This document shows, piece after piece, positions 26,712 to 35,616 of a DNA stretch of 64,000 bases. The stretch is from contig NZ_FOMH01000001.1 of NCBI RefSeq assembly GCF_900112575.1, positions 510,543-574,542 of the forward strand. The letters are read 5' to 3'. The notes beneath the pieces are model-generated. The model was given only the letters and a program-made list of their open reading frames with translations, was not told where the DNA came from and searched no databases. Both the position numbers and the translations under genes were made by a program. Position 1 is the stretch's first letter. Every line of letters starts with the position of its first letter. This stretch comes from Flavobacterium phragmitis (GTDB lineage: Bacteria > Bacteroidota > Bacteroidia > Flavobacteriales > Flavobacteriaceae).

Positions 26712-27419
26712 TTAATTAAGATACTTCGCTAAAACAGGATCCTTGTCCGGTGCATGATATCCCATAATAATTCTGTCTTTGAATGCTTTCTTTGAAATCA
26801 CAACCAGCTGACTGCTCACGTAATTTCCGGTTGGAGAAAATGTTAGTTGATAAATGATATCGCCTTTATTCCAAATAAAATGCTCGGGATAAGTAATATA
26901 ATAATCATCGAAATCATCTTTTATCTTTTTAGTTTCGTTAGGCAGTTTGTCCAAAAGAAGTTTTTGCGACTTATCGATTTCATTATATGGCGTGTTTTCG
27001 CTCTTTACAATTTCGGTTGGATTGCCCAGTTTTTTCTTGAGAAAATCGAAAAGTGCAATGCTTTGATCGTTTTTTGGATTGATTCTCATAAAAGCAATTT
27101 TATTCTCGTAAACAGTTATTGCCGTTCCCATCACATCATTTATTGGAATTCCTCCGTAGTTAAGCGGTGCCGTGTTTTTTTCGCCCATAAAGACGTAATT
27201 GGTAGACTTTTCTCCTTTGTCTACTAAATTTAGACTGGCATCTTCTCCATTAACAACGGCTTCATAATGTCCTTTTTGTTCTGTTTTGGAAGAAAAGGAA
27301 AGTCCGTCGAGATAGGTTTCGGCACTTTTGTTGAAATCTATTGAGGATAAATCCTGTGATTTTGGGCTACAGCTCATTAGTATTAGTAAGTTTAATGAAA
27401 TTAAAATTTTATTTTTCAT
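26712..27419 (-). CDS. Hypothetical lipoprotein
   Basis: The start at 27419 gives 235 residues with a lipoprotein signal (MKNKILISLNLLILMSCSPK, lipid-anchored Cys about residue 17). The longer frame from 27503 lacks a sensible signal. The mature part has alternating beta and helical segments. I recognise no domain. It is monocistronic, on the minus strand between the XRE and the rightward lipoprotein gene at 27620. Confidence 0.65.
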   Translation of the reverse strand: MKNKILISLNLLILMSCSPKSQDLSSIDFNKSAETYLDGLSFSSKTEQKGHYEAVVNGEDASLNLVDKGEKSTNYVFMGEKNTAPLNYGGIPINDVMGTAITVYENKIAFMRINPKNDQSIALFDFLKKKLGNPTEIVKSENTPYNEIDKSQKLLLDKLPNETKKIKDDFDDYYITYPEHFIWNKGDIIYQLTFSPTGNYVSSQLVVISKKAFKDRIIMGYHAPDKDPVLAKYLN

Positions 27420-27619
27420 AACCAAAGTCCTTGATTTAGGTAATTTTTGCTGTTGAAAAAATAGAGTAGATGTACTAAAAATATATATTTTGACTTTTAC
27501 CAAGATAAAAAATAGTTTGCAATAAAAACCTACAAAATGTAAAAAAACAATTATTAATAGAGCGATTGATTATTGAAAAATAAACTCTAAATTGGTAGTG
27601 TAATCTCATTTTAAAGAGT

Positions 27620-28198
27620 ATGAAATCAATGTTATATGCCTTTTTAAGTTTTTTCCTTTTTTCTTCCTGTGCCTCGTTTTCGGACAAAATGGTCAAAAAT
27701 AACAAGGAGAATTTATCAGAAAATGATTTGTCTAGACTGGAAGGAACTTATGAGCTGTTTCCTGATTTACAATATAACGAAAAAGGAAGTGCAGAATTGA
27801 TAAATTCTCAAGATTTTAGGGTAAGACGTGATCTAAACTATTTTGTTTCGTTTAAAGAAACAAAACAGGATGGTTTTGGAGTTTATTTGGTTGATATAAA
27901 GTTGATTAGTGGAAACAAGTTGAAATTTACCACGAAAAAAGATAATATAGAAATAGAAAGTTTTGAAGTGAGAGGAAAGCTTAAAAATGGACTTTTCTAT
28001 CTTGACAATAGATATTTAAAACGAAATGGGATTCCGTATCTTGCTGGTGGTTATACTAATTACAAAACCCGAATTGGGCTTGCAAAAGATAACGGCCTTT
28101 TGGTTAATTACGCTTATGATAATTCGGGTGCTATTTTGTTTCTTTTTTGGGCAGGTTCGGATTATAATTTAGGTTATCATTACAAAAGAATTGAATAG
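27620..28198 (+). CDS. Hypothetical lipoprotein
   Basis: This 192-residue protein has a lipoprotein signal, MKSMLYAFLSFFLFSSCASF (Cys at residue 17), followed by a beta-rich body with an ordered repeat of short strands and a conserved-looking GIPYLAGGYTNYKTRIGLAK segment. No known family is recognised. The next gene begins 14 bp later, so the two are probably one transcript. Confidence 0.65.
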   Translation: MKSMLYAFLSFFLFSSCASFSDKMVKNNKENLSENDLSRLEGTYELFPDLQYNEKGSAELINSQDFRVRRDLNYFVSFKETKQDGFGVYLVDIKLISGNKLKFTTKKDNIEIESFEVRGKLKNGLFYLDNRYLKRNGIPYLAGGYTNYKTRIGLAKDNGLLVNYAYDNSGAILFLFWAGSDYNLGYHYKRIE

Positions 28199-28212
28199 TT
28201 TAAAAATTACAG

Positions 28213-28548
28213 ATGTATAAATACCATTTTCGTCCCGGTTATCAATCCAAAGACCTTTTAATAGATATTTTTAGCGGTGCTGAAAACGAATCTTTTATGT
28301 TTGATTTTCTGCACGTCATTCGTGAAATAAACCCCAAAACGACGGACATTCTTGATTTATGGATGAATGACGAAATTTTGATGACTTATAATTCTGAAGT
28401 TGGAGAATTTACCATCTCCAAAGATATCTGGGGTTTTGCTTTTATAATGGCAGATCATAATCAGGATGGTTTGTATAAGATTAATTCGATTTTGGAAAAG
28501 TCGGAACTGTTTGAAAAAGTTGAAGTTGATTTTGAAAACTACAAATAG
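28213..28548 (+). CDS. Hypothetical small cytoplasmic protein
   Basis: This 111-residue protein has no signal or membrane segment. It has alternating strands and helices, with FHVIREINPK-like and TYNSEVGEFTISKDIWGFAF segments that suggest an alpha/beta fold of the kind seen in immunity-type proteins, but no family can be named. It begins 14 bp after the lipoprotein at 27620 and ends just before a structured RNA element. Confidence 0.55.
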   Translation: MYKYHFRPGYQSKDLLIDIFSGAENESFMFDFLHVIREINPKTTDILDLWMNDEILMTYNSEVGEFTISKDIWGFAFIMADHNQDGLYKINSILEKSELFEKVEVDFENYK

Positions 28549-28566
28549 AAACGAAAACGCCTACTC

Positions 28567-28636
28567 TAGCCCCGATAGAAGTGATATCCTTTTGTTCTGG
28601 GGTTAAGAACAAAAGATATAACGGATAGCGGGACTA
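28567..28636 (+). ncRNA. Structured RNA element (flavo-1-like), copy 1
   Basis: TAGCCCCG at 28567-28574 pairs with CGGGACTA at 28629-28636 (one mismatch) and encloses GATATC and an apical stem CTTTTGTTCT / AGAACAAAAG. A second copy of exactly the same length lies at 35498-35567. The two differ mainly in the apical stem, where both arms change together and pairing is kept, which supports a real RNA fold. The layout resembles the flavo-1 motif reported in Bacteroidota; that match is from memory and unverified. Confidence 0.65.
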
Positions 28637-28788
28637 AAGGTTCTTTTGAAAACGAGTTTTTCTGCTCCTTAAAAAAAGAAAAAATCATAAAGACATAGTC
28701 CTAAAAAGTTGTTCTTAAATACGGTTTCCCACATTATTTTATTCTGGAAATATTATATATTTGGCCTTTGTGTAATATAAATAACTTG

Positions 28789-29151
28789 ATGGATTTACCT
28801 CCTTATTCGCCAGGATTGCATAAACTGGTTACTTTACAGGTCGACGAAATTTCGAAGCTAACCAACAGTGGTGGTTTTGTTGCCGTTACCAATTCTATTT
28901 TAGAAAAATACGAATTGGAAAAGGTTGGAGCAGTGGTGCATGATTTTGAAAATAAAAGTTTTACAATCTCGTACTGCCTTAAAGAATCGCATATTTGTAT
29001 ACACACCTGGCCAGAATACAGTCAGTTGACTTTGGATGTTTATTTGTGTAATTATCTTCAGGATAATTCGGAAAAAGTACGTGCTGTAATGGCCGATTAT
29101 GTAGCCTATTTTGATGCAGCAATTATTAAAGATTTTGAAATTAACCGATAA
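28789..29151 (+). CDS. speD: S-adenosylmethionine decarboxylase proenzyme (SpeD-like)
   Basis: The ATG at 28789 lies 25 nt after a TATATTTG -7 box (28756-28763); the upstream TTG at 28768 is unlikely. The 120-residue protein matches small bacterial AdoMet decarboxylases: cleavage site Glu-Ser in KESHICIHTWPEY, where the Ser becomes the pyruvoyl group, the active His in the same block, and LDVYLCNY with the conserved Cys. It decarboxylates AdoMet to the aminopropyl donor for spermidine synthesis. It is the first gene of a seven-gene operon that also holds a spermidine-synthase-like enzyme. Confidence 0.9.
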   Translation: MDLPPYSPGLHKLVTLQVDEISKLTNSGGFVAVTNSILEKYELEKVGAVVHDFENKSFTISYCLKESHICIHTWPEYSQLTLDVYLCNYLQDNSEKVRAVMADYVAYFDAAIIKDFEINR

Positions 29152-29154
29152 GAT

Positions 29155-30381
29155 ATGAAGATTCCTTGTTACGATTGTAATACAGAAACCGAGTTAGAGG
29201 TTGGTTTTGAAGTTATCAATTTTGTGTGCCCGAAATGTCACAGTTTATATGCTCGTGACAACGAAGGACATTTTCGACGAAAAAATAAATACAGTAATAT
29301 ACTCAAAGATTATCCGCTGGAACTTGGCGATGTTGGATTTTTGAATGGAAGTAATTATAAAGTTACAGGGATACTGAAGAAAAAAGTTCATCCTGATTAT
29401 ACCTGGAATGAATTTATATTGCAGAATGAAGCTAAGGAATTTTTATATCTTTCTGTTTCAAACGGGCATTGGATGATGCTTACCGAAATGGAAAAGATTG
29501 ATCCATTAAAAAAAGGCGTTAAAGTTCTAAATCATAATGATGAAAGATATGAATTATACGAGCATTCGGATGCTCAAATTATAGATGCACAAGGTTTTTT
29601 TGATTTTGAACTTCGCGGCAAATTAATTCATTTGGTAGAATTTATAAATCCGCCCTATATCATTTCTGTCGAAAAAATGAATAATGTGGAGACGGCTTTT
29701 CATGGAGAATATGTGAGGAAAAGTGTTATCAAAAAAGCTTTTCCTAAAAGAACAATGCCCTATCAGTCCGGAGTCGGTATGATTCAGCCTTCTCGTTTTG
29801 ACTTGAGAAATACAGCCATTATTTTCTGTCTTTTTGCCTTATTGATTATTACGGCCAATTGGTATATTTATAAAGATCAGGTGGAACAAAATGTGTTTAA
29901 CAGCGCGATTAAATTCAACGAATTTAATAATAAAGAAATGACTACTCCGTCGTTTGTGCTCAATGGTGCTTCGGCTCCAATGACGATTAAGGTTTCGACA
30001 GCTGTCCTTAATTCATGGGCGAACTTAAACATCGCTTTGATTAATGAAGATAATGGTGATGAAATTTATGCCAATAAAGACATAGAATATTATTATGGTA
30101 CTTCTGATGGAGAATCCTGGACAGAAGGAAGTCAGTCTGAGAAATTTAATATCTGCGGTGTAAAAGCCGGAAAATATCATCTTTCGATCACGCCAATGAA
30201 AGCTCCGGAAGATTTTTCGACCAATACAATGAATGTAAGCGTAGTCTGGAATCAGCCTTCGAATCGAAATGTATGGCTGGTTATTATTGGGATGATTGCA
30301 CTTTATTTTATAATACGATATTTCAAAAATCAATTTGAAAGAAGTAGATGGGCAGACAGTTCCTACTCTAATTTTGACTAA
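29155..30381 (+). CDS. DUF4178 protein with zinc ribbon and two membrane helices
   Basis: This 408-residue protein starts 3 nt after the speD stop. An N-terminal CxxC...CxxC zinc ribbon (Cys5, Cys8, Cys26, Cys29) precedes two DUF4178-like modules: GSNYKVTGILKKKVHPDYTW with ending LSVSNGHWMMLTE, and GVKVLNHNDERYELYEHSDA with ELRGKLIHLVEFINPPYIIS. Membrane helices lie near residues 222-240 and 375-392, with a periplasmic-type beta domain between them. DUF4178 proteins are known to occur with SpeD, spermidine synthase and DUF350 in operons linked to envelope stress. The exact role is unknown. Confidence 0.82.
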   Translation: MKIPCYDCNTETELEVGFEVINFVCPKCHSLYARDNEGHFRRKNKYSNILKDYPLELGDVGFLNGSNYKVTGILKKKVHPDYTWNEFILQNEAKEFLYLSVSNGHWMMLTEMEKIDPLKKGVKVLNHNDERYELYEHSDAQIIDAQGFFDFELRGKLIHLVEFINPPYIISVEKMNNVETAFHGEYVRKSVIKKAFPKRTMPYQSGVGMIQPSRFDLRNTAIIFCLFALLIITANWYIYKDQVEQNVFNSAIKFNEFNNKEMTTPSFVLNGASAPMTIKVSTAVLNSWANLNIALINEDNGDEIYANKDIEYYYGTSDGESWTEGSQSEKFNICGVKAGKYHLSITPMKAPEDFSTNTMNVSVVWNQPSNRNVWLVIIGMIALYFIIRYFKNQFERSRWADSSYSNFD

Positions 30382-30387
30382 ATTACT

Positions 30388-30573
30388 ATGAATAGAATAT
30401 CTGATTTTTTTGCAAATAATTGGGCTCCGCTAGCAATTGGTTTCTTTTGCTTTGGAGTTTATATGTATTTTACTCTCGCAGGAAATAGAATCTGTGATTG
30501 TGAAACTACAGAAAACTACAGATCCACAACGAGCGGAAGCCGCTCATCTTATAATCATTTTTACCACAAATAA
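30388..30573 (+). CDS. Small single-pass membrane protein
   Basis: This 61-residue protein starts 6 nt after the DUF4178 gene. It has one membrane helix at about residues 13-31 (PLAIGFFCFGVYMYFTLAG) followed by a polar tail with CDC and many Ser/Tyr residues. No family is recognised. Tight spacing on both sides and the ATG start support it as a real gene. It may be a subunit of the membrane complex that the operon seems to encode. Confidence 0.65.
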   Translation: MNRISDFFANNWAPLAIGFFCFGVYMYFTLAGNRICDCETTENYRSTTSGSRSSYNHFYHK

Positions 30574-30585
30574 AAACAATCAATT

Positions 30586-30801
30586 ATGGAATTAATTCAC
30601 GCTCAGCCAATAGTAAATTCTATTATCTATTCTATTTTAGGAATTGCCATTTTGTTAGTAGGCTATTTTATTATCGAAAAACTGACTCCGGAAAATACTT
30701 GGAAAGAAGTTGCAGAAAAAAGTAATGTTGCTGTTGCGATTGTTTTGGCAGCATTTATCATTGGAATTTCCATGATTATTAGTGCTGCAATTCATGGGTA
30801 A
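30586..30801 (+). CDS. DUF350 (YjfL-like) membrane protein
   Basis: This 71-residue protein has two hydrophobic helices (residues 12-30, IYSILGIAILLVGYFIIEK, and 48-70, VAVAIVLAAFIIGISMIISA). The pattern matches the DUF350 repeat, here as a single unit, whereas YjfL-type proteins carry two. In other bacteria DUF350 genes occur with polyamine and ATP-grasp genes in envelope-related operons. It overlaps the next start by 8 nt (ATGGGTAA), a sign of translational coupling. Confidence 0.78.
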   Translation: MELIHAQPIVNSIIYSILGIAILLVGYFIIEKLTPENTWKEVAEKSNVAVAIVLAAFIIGISMIISAAIHG

Positions 30802-32314
30802 AAAGTTTCTTAGGTTTGAATTTCTTTTACTTTTTGCCGTATTTATCATTGCCACCTGCGGCCTTATTTATGAGTTGGTTGCAGGAACTTTGGCGAGTTA
30901 TTTATTAGGCGATTCGGTAAAACAGTTTTCATTTATTATTGGGGTCTACCTGTTTTCGATGGGTATAGGCTCGTTTTTTTCGAAGTTTTTCAATAAGAAT
31001 CTGCTGAACACTTTTGTAGAAATCGAAATTCTGGTTGGACTTATCGGCGGTTTAAGTTCGGTGGTTTTGTTTCTGCTTTTTGAAAGTGTGGGTTCATTTC
31101 AATTCATTTTATACTTATTTGTTTTCGTAACCGGTTTTTTGGTCGGATTGGAGATTCCGCTTTTAATGAATATTTTGAAGGACAGGGTTGAGTTCAAAGA
31201 TCTGGTTTCGAATGTTTTTACGTTTGATTATATCGGAGCACTTTTGGCTTCGATCTTATTTCCATTGGTTTTAGTGCCGAAATTAGGCATAATGGGAACT
31301 TCTCTTTTCTTCGGAATGATCAATGTCAGCATTGCGATTGCCTTATGTTTTTTACTGAAAAGGGAATTAAAGAAACCATCTTTGTTAAGAGCAAAAGCCG
31401 TTTTCTCTTTTTTGTTATTATTGACTGTTTTTATTTTTTCGAATGATATTCTCGCCTATTCAGAAGGGAAATTATATAGCGAAAATATTATTTATACCAA
31501 TTCAACTCCGTATCAGCGTATCGTTTTAACGCATAATAAGAGCGATTACAGGCTTTATTTGAATAACAACTTACAATTTAGTTCGGCTGACGAATATCGT
31601 TATCACGAAGCTTTGGTTCATCCGGCGATGTCGATGGCAAAAAGTGTCGAAAATGTTTTGGTTTTAGGTGGAGGAGACGGACTTGCTGTTCGTGAAATCC
31701 TGAAATATAAAGACGTTAAGAAAGTAACTTTGGTCGATTTGGACGAAGGAATGACCAAATTGTTTAAAACCAATTCGGTATTGACGAATTTCAATCAGAA
31801 TTCGTTGAATAATCCTAAAGTTACCGTAATCAATACCGACGCTTATATTTGGGCAAAAAACAATAAAGAAAAATATGATGTCGCGATAATCGATTTTCCG
31901 GATCCGTCCAATTATAGTTTAGGGAAATTGTATTCTTTGAACTTTTATCAAACTATTAAAACCATTTTAAAAGCTGACGCAGCCGTTGTAATACAAACTA
32001 CGTCGCCTTATTTTGCACCGAAATCTTTTTGGTGTATCAATAAAACGGTGATGCAGGTTTTTCCGCAGGTTGATGCTTATCACGCGTATGTTCCGTCGTT
32101 TGGAGAATGGGGATATACGATTGCTGTAAATGGTTTCGGAACCACTTTTAATACCGTAAACCGAAAAGCGGACGGATTGCGATTTTACAATTATCAATTC
32201 GACCGATTTAATTATTTTACGAATGATATGATTTCGAACCAAATCGAAATCAATCGTTTAGATAACCAGATTTTAGTACGCTATTTTGATGAAGAGTGGG
32301 GAAGACTGCAATAA
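30794..32314 (+). CDS. Membrane-fused spermidine synthase-like aminopropyltransferase
   Basis: The ATG at 30794 overlaps the DUF350 stop. The 506-residue protein has about seven membrane helices in residues 5-215, beginning FEFLLLFAVFIIATCGLIYE. A spermine/spermidine synthase domain follows (residues 230-500) with a beta-hairpin start (YQRIVLTHNKSDYRLYLNNN), the AdoMet-type motif LVLGGGDGLAVREIL, VTLVDLDEGM, and the gate/catalytic segment IIDFPDPSNYSLGKLYS. It should transfer the aminopropyl group from decarboxylated AdoMet, made by the speD product of the same operon, to a polyamine or other amine at the membrane. Confidence 0.88.
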   Translation: MGKKFLRFEFLLLFAVFIIATCGLIYELVAGTLASYLLGDSVKQFSFIIGVYLFSMGIGSFFSKFFNKNLLNTFVEIEILVGLIGGLSSVVLFLLFESVGSFQFILYLFVFVTGFLVGLEIPLLMNILKDRVEFKDLVSNVFTFDYIGALLASILFPLVLVPKLGIMGTSLFFGMINVSIAIALCFLLKRELKKPSLLRAKAVFSFLLLLTVFIFSNDILAYSEGKLYSENIIYTNSTPYQRIVLTHNKSDYRLYLNNNLQFSSADEYRYHEALVHPAMSMAKSVENVLVLGGGDGLAVREILKYKDVKKVTLVDLDEGMTKLFKTNSVLTNFNQNSLNNPKVTVINTDAYIWAKNNKEKYDVAIIDFPDPSNYSLGKLYSLNFYQTIKTILKADAAVVIQTTSPYFAPKSFWCINKTVMQVFPQVDAYHAYVPSFGEWGYTIAVNGFGTTFNTVNRKADGLRFYNYQFDRFNYFTNDMISNQIEINRLDNQILVRYFDEEWGRLQ

Positions 32315-33917
32315 ATCCAGAAGGAGTTTTATAAAAATAGTGGGAGCGGCTTTAATTGCGGTTCCGTTTCTGCAGTTTTGTTCGGATAAAATTGCGGTAC
32401 TGATGATTCGTTTATCAGGTACAAAATATTTACTAGGACATCGTTTATGGATAAAAGATTTTCCTAAACCGACCAAGCAAATTCAAATTCCGTATTTGAT
32501 TGTTGGCGGCGGAATTTCAGGTTTAAGCGCCGCGCGACAGTTTCATAAAAAAGGAATTTCCGATTTTTTGATTTTGGAATTGGAAAATCATTTAGGCGGA
32601 AATTCTTCCAACGGAGAAAACAAATATTCTAAATATCCTCTTGGCGCACATTATTTGCCTTTACCGAATTTTAAAGACAAAGAACTGCTTCGTTTTCTAG
32701 AAGAAGAAAAAATAATTCTGAGTTACGACGAAAAAGGATTCCCAGTTTTTGATGAATTACAGCTGACTTTTGCGCCAGACGAACGTTTGTTTTACAAAAA
32801 CAATTGGCAGGAAGGCGTAGTTCCAAAAGAAGGAAATTTAGTTTCTGATGATTTGGAGTTTGACAAATTCTTCAAAAAAATGGATGCTTTTAGAACCGCC
32901 AAAGGCGAAGATCAGAAATATCTGTTTGATATTCCACTTTATCTTTCTTCATCAGATTCATATAGTAGAGCTTTGGATAAAATTACCATGAAAAAATGGT
33001 TTAAGGAAAATCATTTTACATCTGAGCCTTTGTTCAATTATATCGATTATTGCTGTAAAGATGATTTTGGATTAGGAATCGATTATGTTTCGGCTTGGGC
33101 TGGAATTCATTATTTTGCCGGAAGAAAACAAGATTCTACGCCTGAAAAGCACGATAGCGTTTTGACTTGGCCAGAAGGAAATTCGCGTTTAGCCAATCAT
33201 CTGAAAAAATATACGAAAGACAAAACGCTCAAAAATCATTTGGTTTACGAGGTCAAAGTAGAAAACAATAAAGTAATTGCAAAAGCTTTTGATGATGTAA
33301 ATAAAACGTCGGTCGAAATAATTGCTGATAAAGTGATAATGGCTTCTCCGCAGTTTGTAAATCAATATTTGATAAAAGATCGAAAAACGTTTACTAAAGA
33401 TTTTCATTATACACCGTGGCTTTTGGCAACTTTAGTCGTTAATGATCTAACGGATAATTTTAGTTTTCCGCTTTCGTGGGACAATGTAATTTATGATGCA
33501 AAAGGTTTGGGATATGTTTACGATCAGCATCAGACTGTGAATCAGGTTCAGGATAAAAAAGTCATTACATATTATTATAGTTTCTCTTCGGCTGATTTAA
33601 AGAAAACGAGAAAAGAGCTTTATAAAAAAGATAAAGAATATTGGAAACAGTTTGTTTTGAATGACTTAAAAGTAGCGCATCCGGATATTGAAGAATGCAC
33701 AGAAGATATGGAAGTTTTTATTTTAGGTCACGGAATGATTTCCCCAGCACCAGGTTTTATTTTTGGAGAATCAAAAAAACAGGCCAAACAGAATATTCAA
33801 AATTCTATTTATTTTGCACACAGTGATTTATCTGGAATTTCGATTTTTGAAGAAGCTTTTCATCAGGGAATTAATGTTGTAAATGAAATTGTAGATGGAA
33901 CAACCTTGGATTCATAA
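32289..33917 (+). CDS. Tat-exported FAD-dependent oxidoreductase (amine-oxidase-like)
   Basis: The ATG at 32289 lies inside the end of the preceding gene (26-nt overlap); a TTG one codon earlier is also possible. The protein, about 542 residues, starts with a twin-arginine signal, KSRRSFIKIVGAALIAVPF, followed by a Cys (LQFCSDK) that may be a lipobox. The FAD-binding motif is YLIVGGGISGLSAARQFHKK, and the second conserved block is GHGMISPAPGFIFGE near residue 480. It resembles the flavin amine oxidase clan, including polyamine oxidases. Export by Tat implies a folded flavoprotein in the periplasm. Confidence 0.83.
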   Translation: MKSGEDCNKSRRSFIKIVGAALIAVPFLQFCSDKIAVLMIRLSGTKYLLGHRLWIKDFPKPTKQIQIPYLIVGGGISGLSAARQFHKKGISDFLILELENHLGGNSSNGENKYSKYPLGAHYLPLPNFKDKELLRFLEEEKIILSYDEKGFPVFDELQLTFAPDERLFYKNNWQEGVVPKEGNLVSDDLEFDKFFKKMDAFRTAKGEDQKYLFDIPLYLSSSDSYSRALDKITMKKWFKENHFTSEPLFNYIDYCCKDDFGLGIDYVSAWAGIHYFAGRKQDSTPEKHDSVLTWPEGNSRLANHLKKYTKDKTLKNHLVYEVKVENNKVIAKAFDDVNKTSVEIIADKVIMASPQFVNQYLIKDRKTFTKDFHYTPWLLATLVVNDLTDNFSFPLSWDNVIYDAKGLGYVYDQHQTVNQVQDKKVITYYYSFSSADLKKTRKELYKKDKEYWKQFVLNDLKVAHPDIEECTEDMEVFILGHGMISPAPGFIFGESKKQAKQNIQNSIYFAHSDLSGISIFEEAFHQGINVVNEIVDGTTLDS

Positions 33918-34914
33918 AGCCAAAACCGATTGGGCATTTATTATTGGGCCGTCATTTTTTGTCTTGGCGATCATTTTCATTTTTCAGGATTATATTGCTC
34001 AAATTGAAGAGAATTATTCTTTTTACACTTGGCTTTTTCTGATTGTTTTTATAGATGTAGCGCACGTTTATGCAACATTATTCAAAACTTATTTTGTTGC
34101 TGATGAGTTTCAAAAACAAAAAAGAAGATTGATTCTTTTGCCACTTTTTTGTTTCGTAACTGGAATCGTGCTTTTCTCTTTCGGCAGTTTAGTTTTTTGG
34201 TCGTTTCTAGCTTATGTGGCTGTTTTTCATTTTATCAGACAGCAATACGGTTTCATGAGATTGTACGCCAGAAAAGAAACGAAGACCAAAATCTCGGTTT
34301 GGATTGATAATCTGGCGATTTATTCTTCAACTGGATACCCAATGCTGTATTGGTTTTTTTCGTCTAAGCGAAAATTCAACTGGTTTGTAGAAAATGAGTT
34401 TTTGAGGTTTGAAAACCAAAGAATTCTTGAAATCCTGTTTTGGATTTACATCGGAATTTTGATTCTGTATGTCGTTTATACTACTGTAAAATCTATTCAG
34501 AATCAATTTTTTAATATTCCAAAAAACAGCATTATTCTCGGAACGGCTTTGTCCTGGTACTTCGGAATCGTCTATTTTAATGATGATTTGATTTTTACTT
34601 TATTGAATGTCGTTTCGCACGGAATTCCATATATGGCCTTGGTTTATTTTAAAGAAATTGACGGAAAATCGGAAACAGAATTGGGGCGTTTGTCTTTCTT
34701 AAAACAATATAAAGGTCTTTTAATTTACATTGGAATTTTGCTTTTGATTGCCTTTTCGGAAGAATTTCTCTGGGAACTGTTTGTTTGGAATGAGAATATT
34801 AATATCACAAATTTTGATTTTTCGAGCTGGCAGATTTTATTGGTTCCATTGCTTACTGTTCCGCAGTTTACACATTATTTGTTGGATGGGTTTATTTGGA
34901 AGTCTAAAAAGTAA
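33895..34914 (+). CDS. Polytopic membrane protein, last gene of the polyamine operon
   Basis: This 339-residue protein starts inside the previous gene (23-nt overlap), so it is translationally coupled. It has roughly nine hydrophobic helices, for example FIIGPSFFVLAIIFIFQDY, FYTWLFLIVFIDVAHVYATL and YGFMRLYARKE. The VAHVYATLFKTYF and FHFIRQQYGF stretches put His residues within helices, as in di-iron or haem-type membrane oxidases, but no family can be assigned. Its place next to the flavoprotein suggests a shared membrane complex. Confidence 0.72.
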   Translation: MEQPWIHKAKTDWAFIIGPSFFVLAIIFIFQDYIAQIEENYSFYTWLFLIVFIDVAHVYATLFKTYFVADEFQKQKRRLILLPLFCFVTGIVLFSFGSLVFWSFLAYVAVFHFIRQQYGFMRLYARKETKTKISVWIDNLAIYSSTGYPMLYWFFSSKRKFNWFVENEFLRFENQRILEILFWIYIGILILYVVYTTVKSIQNQFFNIPKNSIILGTALSWYFGIVYFNDDLIFTLLNVVSHGIPYMALVYFKEIDGKSETELGRLSFLKQYKGLLIYIGILLLIAFSEEFLWELFVWNENINITNFDFSSWQILLVPLLTVPQFTHYLLDGFIWKSKK

Positions 34915-34958
34915 ATATTTCTCTTTTAAGGTTTGAAAAGATATTTTTAAATTTGAAT

Positions 34959-35480
34959 ATGAAAAGACAGTTTATAATTTTGGGTATTCTTTTTCTATTT
35001 CTTTGTTGTACTAAAAAAGAAAAGATAGATACATTTCCTTTTGATGAATTTGTTTTTGCTGGTGAAGCTTTGCATTCTGTTTTTTGTATAAAATTTACAA
35101 AGAGTGACACTGTTTATTATCAAAGAATATTTCCTGAACCTATAGAAAATTCTTACGCAGTTATTAATCTTGAAGAAAAAGCAGAATTGAACAAATTACT
35201 TCGGGAAACAAATTTTGAAAAATTCGATACGGTTTATGCAAATAATGTTATTGAAGATGAACAAACATATCTTATAAATGTTTCAAATCTAGGGAAAAGA
35301 AAATCGATATATCTATACGCTAGAGAAGCTCCAAAAAAATTGGATAGATTTATAAAATCTCTAGGTGAAATCAAGGGTAAATTACATTTTATGCCAACTA
35401 ATAAAAAGGTAGATTTTGGAGATTTGAAATCGATTTTACCTCCTCCACTTCCGCCAATGCCTGTTAAGAAGGTTAATTAA
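34959..35480 (+). CDS. Hypothetical lipoprotein
   Basis: From the ATG at 34959 the protein has 173 residues with a short lipoprotein signal, MKRQFIILGILFLFLCCTKK. The mature part is mixed alpha/beta and ends in a proline-rich tail (LPPPLPPMPVKK). No family is recognised. It lies 44 bp after the polyamine operon and just before the second structured RNA copy. Whether it belongs to the operon is uncertain. Confidence 0.65.
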   Translation: MKRQFIILGILFLFLCCTKKEKIDTFPFDEFVFAGEALHSVFCIKFTKSDTVYYQRIFPEPIENSYAVINLEEKAELNKLLRETNFEKFDTVYANNVIEDEQTYLINVSNLGKRKSIYLYAREAPKKLDRFIKSLGEIKGKLHFMPTNKKVDFGDLKSILPPPLPPMPVKKVN

Positions 35481-35497
35481 AACGAAGACGTCTAATC

Positions 35498-35567
35498 TAG
35501 CCCCGATAGAAGTGATATCCTTTTGTGTTGGGGTTCAACACAAAAGATATAACGGATAGCGGGACTA
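35498..35567 (+). ncRNA. Structured RNA element (flavo-1-like), copy 2
   Basis: This has the same length (70 nt) and near-identical sequence to the element at 28567-28636. The closing stem is TAGCCCCG / CGGGACTA. The apical stem here is CTTTTGTGTTG / CAACACAAAAG, where copy 1 has CTTTTGTTCT / AGAACAAAAG: compensatory changes keep the pairing. It has the same orientation as copy 1 and lies 18 bp past a lipoprotein gene. Confidence 0.65.
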
Positions 35568-35616
35568 AAGGTTCTTTTTAAAACGATTTTTTTCTGCTTC
35601 TAAAAAATAAAAAAAC

